From Candidatus Poribacteria bacterium (GTDB lineage Bacteria; Poribacteria; WGA-4E; WGA-3G), in contig JAPPES010000032.1 in the NCBI GenBank assembly GCA_028824125.1, positions 1 to 64,000 on the forward strand: a stretch of DNA of 64,000 nucleotides, written 5' to 3'. This document shows, in pieces, positions 26,010 through 33,390 of this stretch. The first letter of the stretch is position 1, and each line of letters starts with the position of its first letter. Position numbers and translations under genes: made by a program. The notes beneath the pieces are model-generated. The model ran no database searches. It was given only the letters and a program-made list of their open reading frames with translations, and was not told the origin of the DNA.

Positions 26010-26711
26010 ATGACAACAAAAATTGAAAAAGTCTTTCGTTCACCCTACGCAGTTCCAAATGGTTTGCAGGTTACAGACGAAGGCTTGTGGATAGTAGACC
26101 AAATCACCGACAGAGTCGCTTTGGTTGAGATCACTTGTGATCCAGAGTATCATGTGCCGAAACATATCCGTGATATTCCAAGCGACTCCTCCAACACCAG
26201 CGGTATGGCGTTCGGTGGAGGGGCACTCTGGTTAGCAGCGAACGGTCCAGGGGATCGATGGCGCGCCGTTCGCGATACGGATGCCAAACCGGGTACGGGT
26301 GAAATTTTCCAAGTTGATCCTGCCACTGGTGAAACACTCGGACGTTATCCTGTACCAGAGGGTGGCGGCACACACGGCGTGGAATATGACAACTATGACG
26401 AAGGACATCTCTGGGTACAAACACTAAAAAATCAGGAGATACACAAGGTTAGAATTTCCGATTGGTCAATCCAACACACGTTACCCTTACCTTATGGCAG
26501 AGCACATGGCACTGTCCGAGTAGAAGACGGACTGTGGGTAACACACACCTCTGACCGGGTTATTGTCAAACTTGACCTTGAAGATGGAACAATATTGGAT
26601 AGAATTGAAGTGTCAGAAGATTACCCTGAGCCGCACGGTTTATCCATTTATGGTGATGATTTCCTGTATTGCGATGCATCTTCTGGGTGGGTTGCAAAGA
26701 TTACAAGGTAG
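26010..26711 (+). CDS. Vgb/SMP-30-like beta-propeller protein
   Basis: A 233-residue soluble protein of repeated propeller blades: VPNGLQVTDEGLWIVDQITDRVAL, SGMAFGGGALWLAANG, GGTHGVEYDNYDEGHLWVQTLKNQEI, AHGTVRVEDGLWVTHTSDRVIVKLD, PHGLSIYGDDFLYCDASSG. The GLW-(I/V)-x-x style is that of streptogramin-lyase/gluconolactonase-like proteins. No signal peptide is visible. GAGGAAA is eight bases before ATG 26010. It sits between the two putative acid-reducing enzymes and ends 8 bases before the ALDH gene, so it probably works with them; activity is not readable. Confidence 0.75.
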   Translation: MTTKIEKVFRSPYAVPNGLQVTDEGLWIVDQITDRVALVEITCDPEYHVPKHIRDIPSDSSNTSGMAFGGGALWLAANGPGDRWRAVRDTDAKPGTGEIFQVDPATGETLGRYPVPEGGGTHGVEYDNYDEGHLWVQTLKNQEIHKVRISDWSIQHTLPLPYGRAHGTVRVEDGLWVTHTSDRVIVKLDLEDGTILDRIEVSEDYPEPHGLSIYGDDFLYCDASSGWVAKITR

Positions 26712-26719
26712 CCGAAAAC

Positions 26720-28135
26720 ATGGTACACATCCCTATTCTACGCGCTGGACGTTCTTACAGAAGTTTGAAAACCGTTAGCGTTTCCCATATCAAAACAGGT
26801 GAACCGCTGGTTGAAGTTAGCCAAGCGAACACTGGTTTGATAGCCAAGGATCTGCGCGACCTACCACTTCACAAACAAACACTTTCACAACATTCCGTTT
26901 CAGAGTTGATTGGGATGTGCAACGATGCTGCGCGTCTATTCACTACTGCAGACCTTCCGCTTGATGGCGGCACACAATCGCCGACAGATTATATCAAACA
27001 GGTTTCTGGAACAACGGGTTTACCCGAGACACTTTGTCAACAAAACATGGGAAAGATACAAGGTGTTTTAGAAAATATAGAAACCGTTTTGGATGGCTTG
27101 ACCCGTGGACTTGATTTACAAATTTTAGACACCGGATGGGGTGTCCAAAATAAGCGTACGTCGAGTTACGTTTGCGAAACGGATGCGCTTGGTGCTGTGT
27201 TGCCGAGCAATTCTCCTGGTGTCCACTCTCTATGGATTCCTGCTGTTGCCTTAAAAGTGCCTCTTGTGTTAAAACCGGGACGTGAGGAACCGTGGACTCC
27301 GTATCGGATAGCGCAGGCGTTTATGGAAGCAGGGGCACCACCAGAAGCGTTCAGCTTCTATCCTACAGATTATCCCGGTGCCAACGAAATTCTATTCCGC
27401 TGTGGTAGATCTATGCTTTTTGGTGGTGGTTCAACTGTTGCTCCGTGGCTAAATGACCCACGCGTTGAAATTCATGGGCCTGGGCGCAGCAAAATTATCA
27501 TTCATGAAGGGCAGCAAAAAAACTGGGAAGAATATCTTAACCTTATCGTAGAATCAGTTTCTAAAAACGGTGGCAGGTCATGCATTAATGCATCTGGCGT
27601 GTGGGTAACGGCACATGGCAATGATATTGCTGAAGCGTTAGCAGAACGTTTGGGACGAATTGAACCGAAACCACTTGATCATCCAGAAGCGGGGATTGCG
27701 GCATGGGCAAATCCGAAAGCTGCCCACAGTATCTCTTCGTTGATTGACCGACACCTCAAAGAACCTGGCGCAACAGAACTGACAAAAGGTGAGCGAGTTG
27801 TTGAAATAGATGGTTGCACCTTCCTTAGACCAACGGTTATTTGGTGTGAAGACCCTGAACACCCCTTGGCAAACACCGAATTTCCATTCCCGTTTGTGAG
27901 TGTCGTAGAAGTGCCAACAGCGCAGCTTGTCGAATCTATTGGCGCTACGTTGGTTGCCACCGTTATTACCGAAGATGAGAAATTGACTCAAGAATTCCTC
28001 TCAACGCCTCTTGTTGATCGGCTAAATATAGGGGTAATTCCGACAAATCAGATTTCTTGGGATAGTCCGCATGAAGGCAATTTGTTCGAGCATCTCTACA
28101 GACAGCGCGCATTTCAAATGTCTTTGCTGCTGTAG
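26720..28135 (+). CDS. Aldehyde dehydrogenase-superfamily protein (acyl-CoA reductase LuxC-like)
   Basis: A 471-residue ALDH-fold enzyme. It shows cofactor-region AVLPSNSPGVHSLWIPAVALKVPLVLKPGREEPWTP, GGGSTVAPWL and catalytic Cys288 in NGGRSCINASGVWV. The open architecture, short length and neighbouring acyl-adenylating enzyme fit acyl-CoA/acyl-enzyme reductases (LuxC-type) rather than ordinary ALDH, but this is inference. Start 26720 lies 8 bases after the propeller gene; the frame is open further upstream. The C-terminus EGNLFEHLYRQRAF recurs as a fossil at 28.7 kb. Confidence 0.75.
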   Translation: MVHIPILRAGRSYRSLKTVSVSHIKTGEPLVEVSQANTGLIAKDLRDLPLHKQTLSQHSVSELIGMCNDAARLFTTADLPLDGGTQSPTDYIKQVSGTTGLPETLCQQNMGKIQGVLENIETVLDGLTRGLDLQILDTGWGVQNKRTSSYVCETDALGAVLPSNSPGVHSLWIPAVALKVPLVLKPGREEPWTPYRIAQAFMEAGAPPEAFSFYPTDYPGANEILFRCGRSMLFGGGSTVAPWLNDPRVEIHGPGRSKIIIHEGQQKNWEEYLNLIVESVSKNGGRSCINASGVWVTAHGNDIAEALAERLGRIEPKPLDHPEAGIAAWANPKAAHSISSLIDRHLKEPGATELTKGERVVEIDGCTFLRPTVIWCEDPEHPLANTEFPFPFVSVVEVPTAQLVESIGATLVATVITEDEKLTQEFLSTPLVDRLNIGVIPTNQISWDSPHEGNLFEHLYRQRAFQMSLLL

Positions 28136-28183
28136 GTTTACACTTTTACCCATTAACTCTTTTGGGTAGAATTCATAATCTTA

Positions 28184-28444
28184 TTGAGGTTGTTTCAAAA
28201 TTTGAAATCGACGGAATATTTTCAGTATATGCGTCAGAGACCTGACCGAGCAAAAATCAAAACTGAATGGATTGAAGAGACCATTAGGAATCCTGTCTAT
28301 ACAGAAATACAAGTTGATGGCAGAATAAGAAAATGGAAATTGATAGCCGAAGAAGGTAAGTTTCTCAGAGTGATTTTGCTGGAAGATGAAGAAACAGTTC
28401 ATAATGCTTTTTTTGATAGAAATTTTAAAGGAATACCAGAATGA
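28184..28444 (+). CDS. DUF4258-like putative toxin
   Basis: About 86 residues from a TTG start. YFQYMRQRPDRAKIKTEWIEETIRNPVYTEIQVDGRIRKWKLIAEEGKFLRVILLEDEETVHNAFFDRNFKG resembles small DUF4258 proteins, often paired with DUF2283 partners in TA-like operons. It overlaps the next gene by four bases (ATGA). The start is uncertain. No catalytic residues can be assigned. Confidence 0.65.
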   Translation: MRLFQNLKSTEYFQYMRQRPDRAKIKTEWIEETIRNPVYTEIQVDGRIRKWKLIAEEGKFLRVILLEDEETVHNAFFDRNFKGIPE

Positions 28445-28659
28445 AAGTGAAATATTTTCATGACACTGGCACAGCACTCATTGAATTTTCAACACATCCT
28501 ATTGCCGAAACAAAAGAAATCAATGAGAACATATATATAGACCTGGATTCTGAGGGTAATCCTGTGGCAATCACAATTGAACATGCCAACTTACATGCGA
28601 ATCTACCTGATTTGCTTTATGAGCAGATAGGGGCACCGAAACCACAACCCCTATTGTGA
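28441..28659 (+). CDS. DUF2283-like putative antitoxin
   Basis: A 72-residue protein: MKVKYFHDTGTALIEFSTHPIAETKEINENIYIDLDSEGNPVAITIEHA. The pattern YDxxxDALxIxF...T-x-EIxxxIxxDxDxxGxIxGIEI is that of DUF2283. It is coupled to the upstream DUF4258-like gene. The pair separates the intact ALDH gene from a diverged copy of its end. Confidence 0.75.
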   Translation: MKVKYFHDTGTALIEFSTHPIAETKEINENIYIDLDSEGNPVAITIEHANLHANLPDLLYEQIGAPKPQPLL

Positions 28660-28716
28660 GAAAATTAGGAGTTATGCACCTAACAAACATTGCTTTGACT
28701 GAAACAATATAGGTAA

Positions 28717-28812
28717 AACCTGATAACCCAAATTTCTTGGGATAGTCTGCCTGAAGGAAATCTGTTTGAGCATCTTTACAGACAGCGCGCATTTGAAAAA
28801 AGACTGCTATAA
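28717..28812 (+). pseudogene. Fossil 3' end of the ALDH-superfamily gene
   Basis: The frame NLITQISWDSLPEGNLFEHL then YRQRAFEKRLL and TAA matches the intact gene's NQISWDSPHEGNLFEHLYRQRAF. Over 66 bases (CAA ATT TCT ... GCA TTT) 59 are identical; five of the seven differences are synonymous. A stop codon lies just upstream (28714-28716), so it is not expressed as part of a longer protein. Confidence 0.85.
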
Positions 28813-28939
28813 CGTATCTCATAAACCAAACCAATGCGGGTTGCGCTTATGATATTCTTTAGATTTACGATAAGATTACAATGTATTAGAATCGCGTAAA
28901 TTTGAAGAAAAATTGAAAGTAAAACAACAAAATCAACAC

Positions 28940-29827
28940 ATGGATATTAAGCGTTTTCCATTATACTTTTGTATAATTTCTTTTTCTATTAGTTTATTAG
29001 TTTACGGATGCCAAGATCCTATAATTAATGGTGGCAAAAACGATTCTGAAGTAGTCCTAAGAGACTACCTACTTTCAGAAGGCGAAACTTGGGAACCTGA
29101 GAAAACCTATATTATACACGGAACATTAGAGATTTTACCTAACAGTGTGCTTGAAATATTGCCTGGAACGGTTGTAAAATTTGGTCGTGATGCGCACATT
29201 GAGGTACGGGGAAAACTAAAAATAGGAACCCCATTAGTTAGGGTTGAATTAAGTGAACCTGTGTATTTAACCTCAAATAGTACCAATCCACAATCTGGTG
29301 ATTGGAATGGTATACTATTTGACCACACACATGATTCAGAGAGTTTCCTGAGAAACACAGTAATAGAATACGCCACAGTTGCGCTTGACATTAAAACGAC
29401 CTCCCCTACATTGATAGATTGTACATTCCGCTATAACGAAACTTCAATTGCTTTAGATGGAAGTAACGCAAAAATTCAAAATAATGCTATTCATGATAAC
29501 GACATCGGCATTTATACTATTGGTCGACAAACCCGCCCACGAATTGAAAAAAATAACATTACAAAAAATGAGACTGGAATTTTTTGTGAGAATGTACAGT
29601 CTATCATTCAGGATAATAATCTTGAAAACAATGATTACGCGCTCAAGTTAAATGTCAAATTTGATCTTGGAATTCCTAACAATTGGTGGGGAACAGTTGT
29701 CCGTGAAGAAATTGACAAGACTATTCTTGATGTTCATGACATAAACATTATAACGAAACCTCTCGGAACGGTAGATTATGAGCCGATTGCCGAAATACGT
29801 TTCGAGGATGCTGGGCCTCGGGAGTAA
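28940..29827 (+). CDS. Right-handed beta-helix lipoprotein (NosD/CASH-like)
   Basis: A roughly 295-residue protein with a lipoprotein signal (LVYGC lipobox) followed by repeated beta-helix turns: VLEILPGTVVKFGRDAHIEVRGKLKIGT, TSPTLIDCTFRYNETSIALDGSNAKIQNNAIHDNDIGIYT, PRIEKNNITKNETGIF. Such helices bind or process carbohydrate. It is the first gene of the long plus-strand glycan locus, 5 bases before the glycosyltransferase. The start could also be TTG 28913. Confidence 0.8.
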   Translation: MDIKRFPLYFCIISFSISLLVYGCQDPIINGGKNDSEVVLRDYLLSEGETWEPEKTYIIHGTLEILPNSVLEILPGTVVKFGRDAHIEVRGKLKIGTPLVRVELSEPVYLTSNSTNPQSGDWNGILFDHTHDSESFLRNTVIEYATVALDIKTTSPTLIDCTFRYNETSIALDGSNAKIQNNAIHDNDIGIYTIGRQTRPRIEKNNITKNETGIFCENVQSIIQDNNLENNDYALKLNVKFDLGIPNNWWGTVVREEIDKTILDVHDINIITKPLGTVDYEPIAEIRFEDAGPRE

Positions 29828-29832
29828 AAATT

Positions 29833-31035
29833 ATGTTGACTATTCTGAATATCTCCCAAAATCATTTTGTTCGCGGCGGTTCCGATAGGTACTTTTTTAC
29901 GATGGGAGAACTGCTACAAAAACATGGACATAGGGTAATTCCGTTCACAGCAGCAAATCCGAATAATGAACCGACTGAATGGGAACAGTATTTTCCGCGT
30001 GCGGCTGATTTTGAAAACCCGAAACCAATTGACCTGCTCCGTTTTTTGTATTCACGCGATGCTGTTAAATCAATCCAAAGACTATTGAACAATACAGACG
30101 TGGATATGGCGCACTTTCATATCTACTATGGCAAGTTAACTGCCTCAATTTTAGGACATCTAAAAAAAGCGGGCATACCTCTTATTCAGACGTTGCACGA
30201 ATATAAATTAACGTGTCCTGTCTATAGTCACTTATCAAACGATGAGATTTGTGAAGACTGTGAAGGCAAACACTTCTGGCGTGCGGTTCCAAAGCGGTGC
30301 AATAGAGGTTCACTTGCACGCACTACTCTAAGTGTTACCGAATCTTATGTCTCTCGTTTTCTCGGTTCAGTAGATAAGTTTGATCACTTCATTTCAGTGT
30401 CTCATTTTTTGAGGAAGAAAATGATCCAGTATGGAATTCCTGAAGAAAAAATTTCAACGGTTCACAACTTTACAGATGTCTCCCACATAACCCCGAATTT
30501 CTCGGTTGGTGAATATGTGCTTTATTTTGGGCGGGTGCATAAAAGTAAAGGTATTCTGACACTAATAGAGGCTGCAGCGCCGTTGCAGCAGGTACCACTC
30601 TATATTGTCGGTGACGGAGAAGCAATGCCTGAAGTTCAGCAAATTGTAGAACAAAATGGGTGCGAACATATTCATCTCTTAGGCTTTAAACAGGGTGACG
30701 AACTCCAGGAACTGATTCTGAATAGTATCTGTACTGTATTGCCCTCCGAATGGTATGAAAATTGCCCTATGTCCGTTTTGGAATCCTTTGCTTACGGAAA
30801 ACCTGTGATCGGTGCGGATATAGGGGGTATCCCAGAATTAATTGATAACGAAGTTGACGGTTTTCTCGTTCCTTCTGCTGGAGCAGAAGCACTACGAGAG
30901 AAATTACTATGGATGTTTGAGCATAAAACCGAAGCAGCGGAGATGGGAAAAGCCGGCCGTAAAAAAATGGAAACCGAGTTTAATGCTGACATTCACTATG
31001 AAAAGATTATGAAGGTGTATCAAAAATTTTTGTAA
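29833..31035 (+). CDS. Glycosyltransferase, GT4 family
   Basis: A 400-residue retaining glycosyltransferase with the two-Rossmann GT-B fold. The N-terminal domain starts ILNISQNHFVRGGSDRYFFTMGELLQKHGH. The C-terminal domain has YVLYFGRVHKSKGILTLIEA, LYIVGDGEAMPEVQ and the donor-binding PSEWYENCPMSVLESFAYGKPVIGADIGGIPELI (E-x7-E pattern). A cysteine-rich HEYKLTCPVYSHLSNDEICEDC segment (a possible metal site) is found in some GT4 members. The donor sugar is unknown. Confidence 0.93.
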   Translation: MLTILNISQNHFVRGGSDRYFFTMGELLQKHGHRVIPFTAANPNNEPTEWEQYFPRAADFENPKPIDLLRFLYSRDAVKSIQRLLNNTDVDMAHFHIYYGKLTASILGHLKKAGIPLIQTLHEYKLTCPVYSHLSNDEICEDCEGKHFWRAVPKRCNRGSLARTTLSVTESYVSRFLGSVDKFDHFISVSHFLRKKMIQYGIPEEKISTVHNFTDVSHITPNFSVGEYVLYFGRVHKSKGILTLIEAAAPLQQVPLYIVGDGEAMPEVQQIVEQNGCEHIHLLGFKQGDELQELILNSICTVLPSEWYENCPMSVLESFAYGKPVIGADIGGIPELIDNEVDGFLVPSAGAEALREKLLWMFEHKTEAAEMGKAGRKKMETEFNADIHYEKIMKVYQKFL

Positions 31036-31176
31036 TACAGTAATTTTGTGTGAAATAGCATCTATATTAACGCCAATTGCTACCTATAGAAAATCCACAG
31101 GTTTTGACACAAACAGCGTGTTTAATCTCTGGCTTATTGGATAAGTTAAAAAATCAGTGATAAATTAGGTTATGAT

Positions 31177-33315
31177 ATGTATGAATGGAAATTTACAGAA
31201 ACACGTCCGTTCAGTCGACGTGATTTTCTGTCAACCAGTATGAAGGCAGGTGCTGCTGCATTCACAACAGCTCTTTTACCCAAACTCCAGACAGAAGCTC
31301 AGGAACAATACAATGTGTTATTCATCATGGTTGACGATCTCCGTCCTATGTTAGGATGTTATGGATACTCAGAGATGCAAACACCTAACATTGATAGGAT
31401 CGCACAACAAGGTACCGTCTTTAACAGGGCATATTGCCAATTTCCACTATGTAACCCTTCAAGGGGCTCTCTTCTGACTGGGTTACGCCCGAATACGACA
31501 GAAATAAAAGATAACACCTCTACTAACAAAGATACGCTTCCTGGTACTACGATCCCGCAGCAATTCAAAGATAACGGTTATTACACATGTTCAGTTGGAA
31601 AAATTGCACATGGGTGGTACGCTTGGACTGACAAAGTTTCCTGGAGCAAGCGTATATGGAAAATACCTTTTGAAGAGGAATATTATAATGCAAAACCCAC
31701 CGAATGGAAAATACTTGATGTCGCTGATGAGGAACTGAGAGATGGTATGGCTGCCCGTAAAGCAATTGAAGAAATGTCTACAATAAAAGATATCCCCTTT
31801 TTCCTTGCAGTCGGTTTTGATAGGCCACATGTTCCATTCCATGCACCCCGAAAATATTACGACTTATATTCGACCAAGGATTTCTCTTTACCCCCCAATC
31901 ATAGAAGTCTTCCCAAGAATGCACCTGGCTATTCATTGTCTGCTGACCTACAAAAGTTCTCTGAAGAGTTAATATTACAACTTACACATGCGTATGCGGC
32001 ATGTATAAGTTATGTAGACGCTCAGGTAGGTTTGTTACTGGATCATCTTGAAAAGTTAGAACTGACTGAAAAGACCATATTAGTTTTTATGAGTGATCAT
32101 GGATTTCATCTTGGGGAACATGCAAAGTGGGAAAAAGGCACGTTATTTGAGGTGGGGCTACGTACACCATTGATTGTTAGTGTGCCTGGACAGACACAAG
32201 TTGGCGTAAGAACTAATGCCTTAGTTGAACTTGTAGATGTTTTTCCAACTTTATGTGATGCATGTAACATTTCTATTCCATTTGAACTTGAAGGACACTC
32301 CATGCTGCCTGTTATTAAACAGCCTGACCTGCAATGGAAATCTGCTGCGTTTAGTCAACTCAGACGTAGACTTGGGCAGGTTTACTATAGAAAAGAATCT
32401 TTGAAAAAAATGACTGGTATTGAACTTACTGAGAAAGATACTGTAGATGGTTACTCTATGCGGACTAACAGATATCGATATACCGAGTGGGGGGCATATA
32501 CTGAACACGGCGAGAAATTCGCTGATTTAAGTGTTGAACTCTATGATTATCTTACTGATCCTGATGAAACTGTCAATATTGCGAATCTACCCGAAAATGC
32601 CGAACTTGTATCACAACTTAGCAAAAAACTCCAATTAGGATGGCAAGAAGTATTGTCTGAAATAGATGGTTCAATCTCCGTTTCCCATAAAAAATTACCA
32701 TGGGATATAAACGAGGACGGAATTGTTGATACTGAAGACTTACTGCTCGTGTCAAAAAGTTTCGGCTTAGAAAAATTGGAAAATCCTAAAGTGGACGTAA
32801 ACCGAGATGGAAGTGTAAACATCATTGATTTACTTATTGTAGCAGCACATTTTGGTGAAACAAGTAATTCTTCGGCGCCACAAATTCGTGCCAACATCCC
32901 TCAACATCAACTTGATATTTTAGCAAAACGCCTTTCTGAAGCATACTTAGCAGATGATGGGTCTTCAATTTTTCGTGAAGGAATATCCGTTTTGGAATCC
33001 ATTCTTGATTCATCATTGCCTGGAAAGACAACACTACTGCGAAATTATCCAAATCCGTTCAATCCTGAGACGTGGATACCTTATCAGTTGGCAAAACCTG
33101 CGAATGTTAGTATCTCCATCTATTCTATGAATGGAACACTCGTTAGGACGTTGAAGTTAGGGAACTTGTCTGCTGGTGTATATCGTAGCAAATCGAGAGC
33201 AGCGTACTGGGATGGTAAGAATAAGTTAGGTGAATCAGTTGCAAGTGGTATCTATTTTTATACACTCACCGCAGGAGAGTTTAAATCAACGCGTAAGATG
33301 CTGATACGTAAGTAA
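31177..33315 (+). CDS. Tat-exported sulfatase with dockerin motifs and C-terminal sorting domain
   Basis: A 712-residue enzyme. The N-terminus has a twin-arginine signal (SRRDFLSTSMKAGAAAFTTALLP). The alkaline-phosphatase-fold domain begins NVLFIMVDDLRPMLGCYGY and includes Cys92 of CNPSR, the site converted to formylglycine, plus SDHGFHLGEHAKWEK. This resembles iduronate-2-sulfatase-type enzymes that desulfate glycans. Residues about 509-566 contain two dockerin-like calcium loops (DINEDGIVDTEDLLLV, DVNRDGSVNIIDLLIV). The last ~85 residues are a NYPNPFNPETWIPYQL-type sorting/Ig-like domain. No maturase gene is nearby. Confidence 0.92.
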   Translation: MYEWKFTETRPFSRRDFLSTSMKAGAAAFTTALLPKLQTEAQEQYNVLFIMVDDLRPMLGCYGYSEMQTPNIDRIAQQGTVFNRAYCQFPLCNPSRGSLLTGLRPNTTEIKDNTSTNKDTLPGTTIPQQFKDNGYYTCSVGKIAHGWYAWTDKVSWSKRIWKIPFEEEYYNAKPTEWKILDVADEELRDGMAARKAIEEMSTIKDIPFFLAVGFDRPHVPFHAPRKYYDLYSTKDFSLPPNHRSLPKNAPGYSLSADLQKFSEELILQLTHAYAACISYVDAQVGLLLDHLEKLELTEKTILVFMSDHGFHLGEHAKWEKGTLFEVGLRTPLIVSVPGQTQVGVRTNALVELVDVFPTLCDACNISIPFELEGHSMLPVIKQPDLQWKSAAFSQLRRRLGQVYYRKESLKKMTGIELTEKDTVDGYSMRTNRYRYTEWGAYTEHGEKFADLSVELYDYLTDPDETVNIANLPENAELVSQLSKKLQLGWQEVLSEIDGSISVSHKKLPWDINEDGIVDTEDLLLVSKSFGLEKLENPKVDVNRDGSVNIIDLLIVAAHFGETSNSSAPQIRANIPQHQLDILAKRLSEAYLADDGSSIFREGISVLESILDSSLPGKTTLLRNYPNPFNPETWIPYQLAKPANVSISIYSMNGTLVRTLKLGNLSAGVYRSKSRAAYWDGKNKLGESVASGIYFYTLTAGEFKSTRKMLIRK

Positions 33316-33390
33316 AACAGAATCGTGCTATCACAAACGTTCTTATTTTTGTAAGGAAATTTGTTACATAACTACGCCACAAGGAGAAAA

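Noticed and set aside
26669-26719. Longer start for the ALDH gene inside the preceding propeller gene
   Set aside because: ATG 26720 lies 8 bases after the propeller stop and begins the family N-terminus; the extension would be read from the overlapping gene.
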